This document shows, piece by piece, positions 55,416-64,000 of a stretch of 64,000 nucleotides of DNA. The stretch spans positions 496,001 to 560,000 of the forward strand of contig CAWFEI010000005.1 of the NCBI GenBank assembly GCA_963814915.1, written 5' to 3'. The notes under the pieces are model-generated. The model had not been told where the DNA came from and ran no database searches. It was given only the letters and a program-made list of their open reading frames with translations. Both the position numbers and the translations under genes were made by a program. How positions within the stretch are numbered: position 1 is the stretch's first letter; each line of letters starts with the position of its first letter. This stretch comes from VRUE01 sp963814915 (GTDB taxonomy: Bacteria; Actinomycetota; Thermoleophilia; Solirubrobacterales; 70-9).

Positions 55416-55777
55416 GCGAGGCCCGCCATCACGCGACCCTGCAGGGCGAGCATCTCGCCGTCGTCGGCCTCATGGTCCATGCCGCAGAGGTGCAGCGTGC
55501 CGTGCACCGCGGCCTCGACCACGTCGGTGCAGTGCGGTGGGCAGATCGCGACATCGCCGAGCTCGCGCGGCCCGGCCGTCGGCCCGGCCCCGTCGAGCGG
55601 GAAGGCGAGCACGTCAGTCGGCACGTCGCGGCCGCGGTGCTCGCGGTTGAGCTCGCGGATCCGTTCGGCGCCGACCAGCTCGACCGCGAGGTGCCCGTCC
55701 CCGACCCCAGCCGCGGCCAGCGCCGCCGCGACAGCCTTGCGCAGCTCGACCGGCACGTCGGCGAGGTCAACCGCCAT
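55412..55777 (-). CDS. ybeY: Endoribonuclease YbeY
   Basis: Zinc-dependent rRNA maturation and quality-control RNase. The 121-residue protein from the ATG at 55777 has the three-histidine zinc motif HGTLHLCGMDH (H92, H96, H102), NREHRGRDVPTDVLAFP and the GDVAICPP segment. Shorter than the E. coli protein (155) but complete in the core. The open frame up to 55909 lies in phoH and gives a low-complexity leader, so it is not used. It overlaps phoH by 11 bases and era by 4. Confidence 0.94.
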   Translation of the reverse strand: MAVDLADVPVELRKAVAAALAAAGVGDGHLAVELVGAERIRELNREHRGRDVPTDVLAFPLDGAGPTAGPRELGDVAICPPHCTDVVEAAVHGTLHLCGMDHEADDGEMLALQGRVMAGLA

Positions 55778-56744
55778 CGGCTGCCGGCGGCTGCTCGCCC
55801 TGGCGGCGCTCGGCGTGCTCGTCGTAGGCGGCGACGATCCTCTGCACCAGCTTGTGGCGGACGACGTCCTCGCCGCCGAAGCGGACGAAGGAGATGTCCT
55901 CGACCGCACTGAGAATGTCGCGCACGACGACCAGGCCGGAGCGCTGGTCGGTCGGCAGGTCGATCTGGGTGATGTCTCCGGTGACGACCATCCGCGAGTT
56001 GAACCCGAGCCGCGTGAGGAACATCTTCATCTGCTCGGGGCTGGTGTTCTGCGCCTCGTCGAGGATCACGAAGGAGTCGTTCAGTGTGCGGCCGCGCATG
56101 AAGGCCAGCGGCGCCACCTCGATCACGCCGCGCTCGAAGTAGCCGTTGACCCGATCGGGGTCGAGCATGTCGTAGAGGGCGTCGAAGAGCGGCCGCAGGT
56201 AGGGGTCGACCTTGGCCTGGATGTCACCCGGCAGGAAGCCGAGCCGCTCCCCGGCCTCGACCGCGGGGCGGGTGAGGATGATCCGCTGCACCTCGCCCTC
56301 GGCGAGCGCGTGGGCGGCCATCGCCACGGCGAGGAAGGTCTTGCCGGTTCCGGCCGGCCCGATGCCGAAGGTAATCGTCTGGTTGCGAATCGAGTCGACG
56401 TAGCGCTTCTGGTTGAGCGTCTTCGGCGCGACCTTGGTGTTGCGGTGGCGCCAGACGATGTCCTCGAGGATCTGCGCCGGGCTCTCGTCGGCGTCGAGCG
56501 CCCCGGCGACGGCTTCGATCGTTCCGGGGGCGACCTCGTGGCCCTGCTCGATCAGATCGACCAGCTCGTCGACGACACCGGCCGCTGCCTGCACGTCGGT
56601 CGAGTCGCCATCGAGCGTGAGCACGTTGCCACGCAGGTGGAAGTCGCAGTCGAGGCGCCCGCGCAGCGCCCGCAGCACGGCGTCCTCGGAGCCGGCCAGC
56701 TCGGCCGCCACAGAGTTGTCGAGGGTCAGCTGCCTACGAGCCAA
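55767..56744 (-). CDS. phoH: PhoH-like ATPase
   Basis: P-loop protein of the PhoH family, often beside ybeY and era and probably acting in RNA metabolism. The 325 residues contain FGIGPAGTGKTFLAVAMAA (Walker A near 129-136), ILTRPAVEAGERLGFLPGD, SFVILDEAQNTSPEQMKMFL for Walker B and GDITQIDLP. The N-terminal 90 residues resemble a KH-like RNA-binding part. Start is TTG (56744), inside the last codons of yqeY, after GAGAGAAAC. Biochemical activity is not well established for the family. Confidence 0.93.
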   Translation of the reverse strand: MARRQLTLDNSVAAELAGSEDAVLRALRGRLDCDFHLRGNVLTLDGDSTDVQAAAGVVDELVDLIEQGHEVAPGTIEAVAGALDADESPAQILEDIVWRHRNTKVAPKTLNQKRYVDSIRNQTITFGIGPAGTGKTFLAVAMAAHALAEGEVQRIILTRPAVEAGERLGFLPGDIQAKVDPYLRPLFDALYDMLDPDRVNGYFERGVIEVAPLAFMRGRTLNDSFVILDEAQNTSPEQMKMFLTRLGFNSRMVVTGDITQIDLPTDQRSGLVVVRDILSAVEDISFVRFGGEDVVRHKLVQRIVAAYDEHAERRQGEQPPAADGG

Positions 56745-57165
56745 GTTTCTCTCGCACCGCCGCGCTGACCCGCTTGCCGTCGGCGCGGCCGCCGACCTTG
56801 GGCATCAGGGCCGACATCACCTGGCCCATCTGCTTCTGTTCGGAGGCGCCGCTCTCGGCGATCGCCTCCTCGACCAGCCCGGCCAGCTCCTCGTCGGAGA
56901 GCTGCGCCGGCAGGTAGGCCTCGATCAGGCCGGCCTCGAATTCCTCGGCGCTCGCCTGCTCGACGCGGCCGGCTTCGCCGAAGGCACCGGCCGCCTCGAG
57001 CCGCTTCTTGCGCTCGCGCTGCAGCACGGCCACCTCGTCACCCTTGCCCAGCTTGGCGTCCTGCTGCAGCGAGTCGACGATCATCCTCAGCGCGGCCGCG
57101 CGCTCGCGCTCGCCGGCCTTCATCGCCGTGCGCACATCCGCCTGCATCTGCTCCAGAACGCTCAT
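56734..57165 (-). CDS. yqeY: GatB/YqeY domain protein
   Basis: A 143-residue all-helical protein of the YqeY family, related to the tail domain of GatB, the tRNA amidotransferase subunit. It shows MQADVRTAMKAGERERAAAL, IVDSLQQDAKL, EAYLPAQLSDEELAGLVEEA and MGQVMSALMPKVGGRADG. The exact role of stand-alone YqeY is not settled, but tRNA binding is suspected. The ATG lies 5 bases behind the murI stop. AGCGGGG precedes it. Confidence 0.9.
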   Translation of the reverse strand: MSVLEQMQADVRTAMKAGERERAAALRMIVDSLQQDAKLGKGDEVAVLQRERKKRLEAAGAFGEAGRVEQASAEEFEAGLIEAYLPAQLSDEELAGLVEEAIAESGASEQKQMGQVMSALMPKVGGRADGKRVSAAVREKLGS

Positions 57166-57170
57166 CCCCG

Positions 57171-57977
57171 CTAAGGGTAGTCGCCAGCGTCGATCTCGAT
57201 CCGCTCCACCTCTCCCAGTGGCATCTGCAGGAAGCGGGTGCCGAGCTGCCGGAAGGAGTCGACCTCGCCGCTGCACAGGAAGCGGTACTCGCCCTCGCCA
57301 TCGGCCGGGTGGGCGAGCCCGGCGGACTCGAGCGTGCGCTGCGCGGCCGCGGCGACCGCGTGGCCGCCGCTGACCAGGCGCACGTCGCGGCCGAGGATGC
57401 GCTGCAGCATCGGCGCCACCAGCGGGTAGTGCGTGCAGCCGAGGATCAGCGTGTCGACCCCGGCCCGCTTGAGCGGTGCGCAGTAGGAGCGCGCCATCTC
57501 GACCACGCCGCCGTCGAAGGGCGAGCCGTCCTGGATGAACGGCGCGAGGCGCGGGGCCTCGACCTCGGTCACCTCGAGCGCCCGCCCCTGCGATTCGAGC
57601 GCCCGTCGGTAGGCGCCGCTCGCCACGGTGTTCGGCGTCGCCAGCACGCCGACGCGGCCGTTGTCGGTGATCGCGGCTGCGATCTCGGCCTGCGGCTCGA
57701 CCACGGGCACGACCTCCACCCCGTGCTCCGCCGCAACCTCGCGGGCGACCCCCTCGCCGATCGAGGTCGCGGTGTTGCAGGCGATCACCAGCAGCTTCGC
57801 CCCGTCGCCGACCAGCAGCAGCTCGGCGATCGACCGGATCCGCTCGCGCAGCCGCTCTGGATCGCGCGTTCCGTAGGGAAACATCGCCGTGTCGCCGAGG
57901 TAGACGAAGTCCTCCTCGGGCAGGGAGACGAGGCACTCGTGCAGGACCGTGAGGCCGCCGACCCCAGAGTCGAACAT
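57171..57977 (-). CDS. murI: Glutamate racemase
   Basis: Supplies D-glutamate for peptidoglycan (used by MurD). The 268 residues begin at once with MFDSGVGGLTVL; the two catalytic cysteines lie in VIACNTATS (C67) and LILGCTHYPL (C181), and FPYGTRDPERL is typical. In most homologues four more residues (RPIG or similar) stand in front of the conserved DSGVGG. Here an in-frame RPIA is present upstream but could only be included by starting at a CTG, because a stop codon lies just before. The ATG start keeps all active-site residues. Confidence 0.94.
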   Translation of the reverse strand: MFDSGVGGLTVLHECLVSLPEEDFVYLGDTAMFPYGTRDPERLRERIRSIAELLLVGDGAKLLVIACNTATSIGEGVAREVAAEHGVEVVPVVEPQAEIAAAITDNGRVGVLATPNTVASGAYRRALESQGRALEVTEVEAPRLAPFIQDGSPFDGGVVEMARSYCAPLKRAGVDTLILGCTHYPLVAPMLQRILGRDVRLVSGGHAVAAAAQRTLESAGLAHPADGEGEYRFLCSGEVDSFRQLGTRFLQMPLGEVERIEIDAGDYP

Positions 57978-58004
57978 CGCGATCGGCCGGGAAGCGTCCA
58001 GGGC

Positions 58005-58490
58005 TTAGAGGAAAGGTTTGTACGCCATGAAGAAGATCGCCACGACGACAATCGCGCCGGCGAGCGTGCCGACTTTGCCGATCCGGTCGCCGAGCGCTTC
58101 AAACTCGTCGCTGAGCGTGTCACCCGCCTTCAGGTCGCGCTCGGCCAGCTCTTTGGCTTCGCGGACCTTGGGCCCGAAGAAGGCGTGCTGGAGTCCGAAG
58201 AGAACGATGATCGCGAGGAAGCCGACGCTGACGAAGGCATCGCTCGCTTCCCACGGCCCGTCTGAGATCAGGTAGATCCCGGCGAGCAGAAGAACGATCA
58301 TGCCCGGGTTGACGAGGTAGCGGTCGACCTTCTGGATCCCGGCCATGATCGCGGGAGTCGCGCGCGGGAACTGCGGCGTGACCGAGAAGAAGAATGCGTA
58401 GCCGAAGGTCGGGCCGAAGGCGAGCACGACCGCGAGGACGTGAAGGAAGAGGGCAATCTTGTAGCCCGGGTCCACGATCGTCGCCAGCAT
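58005..58490 (-). CDS. DUF2269-like integral membrane protein
   Basis: A 161-residue membrane protein with about four helices (IALFLHVLAVVLAFGPTFGY, MIVLLLAGIYLISD, VSVGFLAIIVLFGLQ and VGTLAGAIVVVAIFFMAY). The pattern and the histidine in LFLHVLA are like the DUF2269 family of predicted membrane proteins of unknown function. The ATG at 58490 is chosen since TATGTT sits 7 bases upstream; an ATG four codons earlier is in frame. It precedes murI by 27 bases and probably shares its transcript. No function can be given. Confidence 0.8.
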   Translation of the reverse strand: MLATIVDPGYKIALFLHVLAVVLAFGPTFGYAFFFSVTPQFPRATPAIMAGIQKVDRYLVNPGMIVLLLAGIYLISDGPWEASDAFVSVGFLAIIVLFGLQHAFFGPKVREAKELAERDLKAGDTLSDEFEALGDRIGKVGTLAGAIVVVAIFFMAYKPFL

Positions 58491-58497
58491 GGTGGGA

Positions 58498-58503
58498 AAC
58501 ATA
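58498..58503 (-). promoter_or_regulatory. Putative -10 element (TATGTT) for the DUF2269-like gene
   Basis: TATGTT lies 7 bases before the ATG at 58490, directly behind the prmA stop codon. Leaderless geometry. It would drive the membrane protein and the murI-yqeY-phoH-ybeY-era run. Confidence 0.45.
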
Positions 58504-58507
58504 CCCG

Positions 58508-59329
58508 CTAGCCGCGACGGAGCAGCAGCGCCGCCCAGTCGCCCTCGCCGCGGCGCTCGGCCTCGGCCAGGCCGGCGGGGGCGAAGGCCGCTGCCACGTC
58601 GTCGAGCTCGGTGGGCAGAAGGCCGGAGCAGACGAGGGTCCGCGGAGCCGCGCCGGGGCCGATCTGGGCCGCGACCTCGCGCAGCACGGGCGCGGTCAGG
58701 TTGGCGACCACGGTCGGCGCCAGCAAGGGCAGCGACTCGCGCAGGTTGACCCGCTCGAACTCGGCCGTAACCGCGTTGGCAACCGCGTTGGCCGTCGCGG
58801 CCTCGACCGCGGCCGCCTCGTGGTCGTACCCGGCGACGGGACGCCAGCCGAGCTTCGCGGCGGCGATCGCGAGGACGCCGGAACCGGTGCCGAGATCGGT
58901 CAGCGGGCCCTCCGCCTCGCCGGCCTGCTCGAGCTCCAACAGCAGCTCGAGACAGAGGCGGGTTGTCGGGTGGGCGCCGGTGCCGAATGCGCGCCCGGGG
59001 TCGACTACGAGGTCCGTCGCCCCTTCGCGCGGCTGCTCCCAGGAGGGCCGCAGCCAGAGGCGCTCACCGACCAGCAAAGGCTTATGGAAGTCCTGCCAGC
59101 GGTCGGCCCAGTCGTCGGGCACCTCGGTCGCGACCAGCTCGACCAGGCCGTCGCCCGCGGCGACCTCGATCTCGCCCAGCTCCGGCAGCTCCCCCTCACC
59201 GCCGTAGATCGCGTACTCGACGTACCCCTGCCCGCGCTCCTCCTCGACCCCGTTCGGCGCCAGAACGGTCAGCTCGGCCAGCACCTGCTCGGCCAGCTCG
59301 GGCTGGCAGCGGACGGCGAGGCGGATCAA
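58508..59329 (-). CDS. prmA: Ribosomal protein L11 methyltransferase
   Basis: SAM-dependent methylation of ribosomal protein L11. The 273 residues include WADRWQDFHKPLLVGERLWL, GRAFGTGAHPTTRLCLELL and the SAM loop LTDLGTGSGVLAIAAAKLG near 141-156. The post-II motif reads VVANLTAPV instead of the common NILA-type sequence, a mild deviation. TTG start overlaps the stop of the J-protein gene (TTGA). The hrcA-dnaJ-prmA order is common in Gram-positives. Confidence 0.92.
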   Translation of the reverse strand: MIRLAVRCQPELAEQVLAELTVLAPNGVEEERGQGYVEYAIYGGEGELPELGEIEVAAGDGLVELVATEVPDDWADRWQDFHKPLLVGERLWLRPSWEQPREGATDLVVDPGRAFGTGAHPTTRLCLELLLELEQAGEAEGPLTDLGTGSGVLAIAAAKLGWRPVAGYDHEAAAVEAATANAVANAVTAEFERVNLRESLPLLAPTVVANLTAPVLREVAAQIGPGAAPRTLVCSGLLPTELDDVAAAFAPAGLAEAERRGEGDWAALLLRRG

Positions 59330-60000
59330 CCGAAGGCTCTGCGCATGCGGCCGAAGAAGGTGTCGCCCCCGCCGCTCTGGCGCGAGCGCAGGTTGTGCGG
59401 CTCGATCGTCTCGCCCAGCTTCTCCGCCAGCTCACGCTGCTCCTCGGAGAGATCCTCGGGGACGATCACCTGGATCGCGACGACCATGTCGCCCGGCGGC
59501 CCGCCGTTGGCGCCGGGCATGCCGTGGCCGCGCAGGGCGAACTGGCTGCCGGGCTGGACTCCGGGAGGCAGCTCGATCTCGCGCTCGCCCTCATGGCTGG
59601 GCACATTGATCTTCGCCCCCAGCATCGCTTCCACGGCCGAGATCTCGACCTGATGGATCAGGTCCTGGCCGCGCATCGGGCCGCGCCGCGTCTCGAAGCC
59701 GAAGTTGCCGCCGAAGAAGGCCTGGAAGATGTCCTCGACCGAGCCGAAGCCGCCCTGTGGCCCAGCGGCGCCGGCGCTGCGCAAGCCTTCGTGGCCGTAG
59801 GCGTCGTAGGCGCGGCGGCGCTCGGGGTCCGAGAGCACCTCGTAGGCTTCCGCCGCCGCCTTGAACTTCTCCTCGGCCTCGGGGTCGTGGTCGTTGACGT
59901 CGGGATGCAGCTCGCGGGCGAGTCGGCGGAAGGCCGTCTTCACCTCGGCTTTGTTGGCGTCGCGTGCGACGCCGAGAATCTCGTAGTAGTCGCCGGGCAT
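59326..60000 (-). CDS. dnaJ: J-domain protein lacking the zinc finger (DnaJ/CbpA-like)
   Basis: Co-chaperone that stimulates DnaK ATPase. The 224 residues have a J domain with HPD at 32-34 (DYYEILGVARDANKAEV at the start), a short Gly/Phe stretch (GFGSVEDIFQAFFGG), and one C-terminal substrate-binding domain (RGQDLIHQVEISAVEAMLGA, INVPSHEGEREIELPPGV, LRGHGMPG). The four CxxCxGxG repeats of classic DnaJ are absent and no cysteine pairs remain, so it is a type B J-protein. Chain length is far below the usual 370-380. The ATG overlaps the hrcA stop by 1 base. Confidence 0.9.
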   Translation of the reverse strand: MPGDYYEILGVARDANKAEVKTAFRRLARELHPDVNDHDPEAEEKFKAAAEAYEVLSDPERRRAYDAYGHEGLRSAGAAGPQGGFGSVEDIFQAFFGGNFGFETRRGPMRGQDLIHQVEISAVEAMLGAKINVPSHEGEREIELPPGVQPGSQFALRGHGMPGANGGPPGDMVVAIQVIVPEDLSEEQRELAEKLGETIEPHNLRSRQSGGGDTFFGRMRRAFG

Positions 60001-61016
60001 CAGCCGTAGATGGTCTCGCAATAGCGGGAAAGCTCGCGCGCCGCGCCGCGCACCGAGGCGATCGCGGTCGCGTAATCCATGCGCAGCGGGCCGACGACGC
60101 CGACCGAGCCGAGGTTGCGATGAGCGAGGCCGTAGTTGGCGCCGACGACGCTGACCGAGCGCAGCTCCGGCTGCGGGTTCTCGCCGCCGATCCAGAGGAA
60201 GACGGAGCGCTCGTCGAGCGCCGAGCGCAGCATGCCGAGAACGCCGGCGCGTCGCTCCAGGGCGGTCATCAGCCTGTCGGCCCGCGGCAGGTCGGCCCGG
60301 TGGTCTTCGGAGAGCAGCCGCGAGGCGCCCTCCATGTAGAGGCTCTCGCCTGCCTCCTGCTCGAGCTCGGTGAACGCCGGCCCGAGGGTGGCGACGAAGC
60401 GCGCCTCGGCCGGCCCGAGCTCGGGATCGGCCAGCCGATTGGCGATCATCCTCGCCCCGACGCTCATCCCGGCCAAAGACTCGTTCAGGTAGCTGGAGGC
60501 CCACTCGACAAGGCCGCGGTCGACCGGTCGGTCGAAGTCGAAGACGCGCTTGGCGATCGCGCCGGTCGAGGCGATCGCGATCGCCATCACCCTGTTCGGG
60601 TCGAGGCGCAGCACCTCGACGCGGTGGATCGTCGCCGGGGCCGCGGCCGGCGCCGTGGCAAGCGCCATCAGGTCGGTCACCTGAGCCAGCGCAACAGTCG
60701 TCTCGCGCATCGCGGCGTCGATCTCGCGGCGCAGGCGCGAGATCTCGAGCTCCACTCCGGCCGCCTGCGGCTTGGGCTCGATCAGGCGGTCGACGTAGTA
60801 GCGGTAGCCGACCTCGGTCGGCACCCGCCCGGCCGAGGTATGCGGGTGGGTGAGGTACCCGGCCGCCTCCAGCGCTGCCAGCTCGGCCCGCACGGTCGAC
60901 GGGCCCCACTCGACGTCGCCGCTCTCGGCGATCGACTTCGAAGCCACGGGCTTGCCCGACGCGAGATGGGCGTCGACGACCAGGCGCAGGATCAACTCTT
61001 GGCGCTCGGAGAGCAT
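60000..61016 (-). CDS. hrcA: Heat-inducible transcription repressor HrcA
   Basis: Represses heat-shock chaperone genes by binding CIRCE operators and is tuned by GroEL. The 338 residues open LSERQELILRLVVDAHLASG with the winged helix (STVRAELAALEAAGYL, HPHTSAGRVPTEVGYRYYVD), followed by the GAF-like dimer domain and a final GPLRMDYATAIASVRGAA. I choose the ATG at 61016, since TAGAAT lies 7 bases upstream; an ATG three codons earlier overlaps that hexamer. I see no CIRCE repeat upstream of hrcA in the window. grpE and dnaK are absent here. Confidence 0.94.
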   Translation of the reverse strand: MLSERQELILRLVVDAHLASGKPVASKSIAESGDVEWGPSTVRAELAALEAAGYLTHPHTSAGRVPTEVGYRYYVDRLIEPKPQAAGVELEISRLRREIDAAMRETTVALAQVTDLMALATAPAAAPATIHRVEVLRLDPNRVMAIAIASTGAIAKRVFDFDRPVDRGLVEWASSYLNESLAGMSVGARMIANRLADPELGPAEARFVATLGPAFTELEQEAGESLYMEGASRLLSEDHRADLPRADRLMTALERRAGVLGMLRSALDERSVFLWIGGENPQPELRSVSVVGANYGLAHRNLGSVGVVGPLRMDYATAIASVRGAARELSRYCETIYG

Positions 61017-61023
61017 CGACCCC

Positions 61024-61029
61024 ATTCTA
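61024..61029 (-). promoter_or_regulatory. Putative -10 element (TAGAAT) for hrcA-dnaJ-prmA
   Basis: TAGAAT (5 of 6 bases of TATAAT) lies 7 bases before the ATG at 61016. No Shine-Dalgarno. The best -10 match among the leaderless-type sites. Confidence 0.55.
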
Positions 61030-61049
61030 GGAGCCAGGCAGGATCGGCC

Positions 61050-61442
61050 CTACAGCGCTACTTCGGCCTCGGCGTTGCGGATCGTCTGATTCTCGCCCTG
61101 GGCCGCGACGACCTCGATCGTCGCCTTGCCGTCCCCGGCCGACTTGACCTCGCCGCTGACGACGATCTCGGTCTCCGGGGCGCCCATGCCGCGGAACTGC
61201 ACCGAGAGGCGCTTGAGCGCGCCCGGGTCGCCGCCCGCCGCGTCGGTCGCGGCGCGCGCGGTCAGGCCCATCATGTAAAGCCCGTGCAGGATCGTGTTCG
61301 GCAGCCCGACCGCCCTGGCGAACTCGGGGTCGATGTGAATCGGGTTGAAATCGCCCGAGGCGCCGGCGTAGCGGTGCGGCAGGTACTTGTCGGGGGTTAC
61401 GCGCAGCTCCGCGATCTGCTCCCCGGGTTGCAGCTCGGCCAT
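61050..61442 (-). CDS. MaoC-like hot-dog dehydratase (HadB type)
   Basis: A 130-residue hot-dog protein with the hydratase-2 motif YAGASGDFNPIHIDPEFAR, in which the Asp/His pair is catalytic, and LPNTILHGLYMMGL. Such proteins hydrate or dehydrate (R)-3-hydroxyacyl thioesters. The upstream gene encodes a second hot-dog protein and the two are 1 base apart, the layout seen for the HadA/HadB dehydratase of mycobacterial fatty acid elongation. A role in fatty acid or polyester metabolism is likely, but the exact substrate is open. Confidence 0.85.
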   Translation of the reverse strand: MAELQPGEQIAELRVTPDKYLPHRYAGASGDFNPIHIDPEFARAVGLPNTILHGLYMMGLTARAATDAAGGDPGALKRLSVQFRGMGAPETEIVVSGEVKSAGDGKATIEVVAAQGENQTIRNAEAEVAL

Positions 61443-61443
61443 C

Positions 61444-61884
61444 TCAGACCCCCCTGACGATGTTGGTCCAGGTCCCGCGCACTACCTCGGCGCCGTCCTG
61501 GTTGACCGAGACGGTCTCGAAGACATAGAAGCCCTTGCCGTCTTTCTCGAAGATCTGCAGGCACTTGGAGCCGGTCGTGATCTCGTCGCCGGAGCAGGCC
61601 GGCTCGCCCCAGGCGAACTCCTGGCCGCCGTGCACCATCGCGGCGAAGTTCATCCCGACCTCGGGGTCGAACATTGCCGGGCCGAGCGCCGGGGCGCTGT
61701 AGACGACGCAGAACATCGGCGGCGCAACGACGTCGCGGTAGCCGGCCGCGGTGGCGGCCCCCCGGTCGAAGTGAACCGGGTTGTCGAGCCCGATCACCCG
61801 CGCGTACTCGCCGATCTTCTCCTTGCCCACCTCATACGTCGTGGCGGGCCATTCCTTGCCGATTGCCTCAGTTTTGATCGCCAT
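61444..61884 (-). CDS. MaoC-like dehydratase, N-terminal type (HadA/HadC-like)
   Basis: A 146-residue hot-dog protein of the FAS1-like dehydratase family: KEWPATTYEVGKEKIGEYAR, IGLDNPVHFD, VVAPPMFCVVYSAPALGP and AMVHGGQEFAWGEPACSGDE. It lacks the active-site Asp/His motif of its neighbour and is thought in the mycobacterial case to form the substrate-binding half of a heterodimer. ATG start with TACACT 8 bases upstream and no SD. It lies 42 bases behind lepA. Confidence 0.84.
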   Translation of the reverse strand: MAIKTEAIGKEWPATTYEVGKEKIGEYARVIGLDNPVHFDRGAATAAGYRDVVAPPMFCVVYSAPALGPAMFDPEVGMNFAAMVHGGQEFAWGEPACSGDEITTGSKCLQIFEKDGKGFYVFETVSVNQDGAEVVRGTWTNIVRGV

Positions 61885-61892
61885 GGCGCGGC

Positions 61893-61898
61893 AGTGTA
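61893..61898 (-). promoter_or_regulatory. Putative -10 element (TACACT) for the dehydratase pair
   Basis: TACACT lies 8 bases before the ATG at 61884, in the 42-base gap after lepA. Slightly long spacing for a leaderless start. Confidence 0.35.
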
Positions 61899-61926
61899 TT
61901 GGCCAGGCGGCCAGTCCGGCGCGTAC

Positions 61927-63720
<1,794 letters not shown>

Positions 63721-63755
63721 CGGCTTGCGGAGTATGGCGAGGTGGCGTGTGTTGA

Positions 63756-63782
63756 GGAGGTCGGGGGACACCCCCGACCTCC
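63756..63782. terminator. Perfect 12-bp GC hairpin upstream of lepA
   Basis: GGAGGTCGGGGG at 63756-63767 pairs with 63771-63782 around ACA, between the gene at the right edge and lepA. No T-run follows on either strand. It is probably the terminator of the upstream gene, of the T-less type seen elsewhere in this window. Confidence 0.55.
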
Positions 63783-63802
63783 CCTCTCAAACGCTATGTG
63801 CG

Positions 63803-64000
63803 CTACGGGCAAGTCGCTGGATCCAGGGGGGCGGTGAGCTTGAAGACTGCCGTGGGGGGCTCGCGCAGGACTGCGGTTGCTTGGGGGCCTTCGGTCCAGC
63901 GGGCCATCGGTGGGTACGGGGGCTTACCCGGTTCCATGCGGTCCTTCGTGGCGATTACGTAGTCGTAGTCGCCTTTGTCGAGGAGTCGGCGCCAGCGTTG
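63803..64000 (-). CDS. C-terminal end of an unidentified protein (cut by window edge)
   Basis: The last 65 residues of a protein read in from beyond the right edge, ending ...KLTAPLDPATCP. The segment starts RWRRLLDKGDYDYVIATKDR and contains GKPPYPPMARWTEGP, which is like the soluble C-terminal part of some actinobacterial multi-pass glycosyltransferase-type membrane proteins, but this resemblance is weak. Codon use is as in neighbouring genes. I do not assign a function. It is followed by the 12-bp hairpin and lepA. Confidence 0.6.
   Translation of the reverse strand, partial: QRWRRLLDKGDYDYVIATKDRMEPGKPPYPPMARWTEGPQATAVLREPPTAVFKLTAPLDPATCP

Noticed and set aside
53757..56768. 1003-codon plus-strand frame opposite trpE/hisIE/era/phoH
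   Set aside because: Shadow of well-identified minus-strand genes; composition is typical of antisense high-GC frames.
61017..61049. Possible CIRCE operator upstream of hrcA
   Set aside because: No TTAGCACTC-type arms or their inverted partner are present in this gap.

Overview
The window is one continuous stretch of a high-GC chromosome with no mobile element, rRNA, tRNA or CRISPR array that I can see. The gene content fits an actinobacterium outside the classical streptomycete and mycobacterial groups. A deep-branching line such as Thermoleophilia (Solirubrobacterales) is my best guess. The reasons are the scpA-scpB-rluB-cmk synteny, a split glycine decarboxylase, an HrcA-type heat-shock repressor, a Ku plus LigD-polymerase pair and very frequent leaderless-type starts. 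The taxonomic placement is inference.

Layout, left to right. Positions 1-8663 (minus strand) run trpS, scpA, scpB, rluB, a chorismate mutase, an aromatic/histidinol-phosphate aminotransferase, DAHP synthase, prephenate dehydrogenase, EPSP synthase and cytidylate kinase (cut by the left edge). This puts chromosome segregation genes next to most of the tyrosine/phenylalanine branch. Positions 8708-13699 hold a 14-TM exporter, a FetAB-like ABC transporter, and Ku plus a stand-alone NHEJ polymerase on the plus strand. Positions 13704-18129 are the glycine cleavage operon gcvT-H-PA-PB. Positions 18161-26642 are the downstream half of a division and cell-wall cluster (murD, ftsW, murG, murC, murB, ftsQ, ftsZ) with a CnoX-like thioredoxin nearby. 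The ftsZ gene has its own clear promoter.

Positions 26737-39040 are a mixed accessory region. It contains an NTF2-like protein, a VapBC pair, uvrB, DoxX-like and XRE-type genes, an orphan exported protein coupled to an MFS permease, a lytic transglycosylase, coaE, rpsA, a flavin-dependent reductase, a small DMT permease, and a membrane-tethered ECF sigma factor followed by an exported His/Asp-rich repeat protein. Positions 39044-45708 hold polA, an ACT-domain malic enzyme, an epimerase, a lipoprotein and a PPi-type phosphofructokinase. Positions 45778-54491 form a full trp gene set (hisIE, trpE, G, D, C, htrA, trpF, B, A) that ends in a 49-residue membrane protein and a terminator. Positions 54522-64000 are housekeeping genes: era, ybeY, phoH, yqeY, murI, prmA, a zinc-finger-less J protein, hrcA, two hot-dog dehydratase genes and lepA, then the 3' end of an unidentified gene.

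Two observations stand out. First, many transcription-unit heads carry a TAnnnT hexamer 6-8 bases before the start codon and lack a Shine-Dalgarno sequence, which is the signature of leaderless mRNAs. Second, the ECF sigma factor at 36941-38350 appears to be anchored in the membrane by a C-terminal helix with a Gly/His/Asp-rich outer tail. It is followed by an exported protein of similar composition, which makes a candidate undescribed signalling pair.
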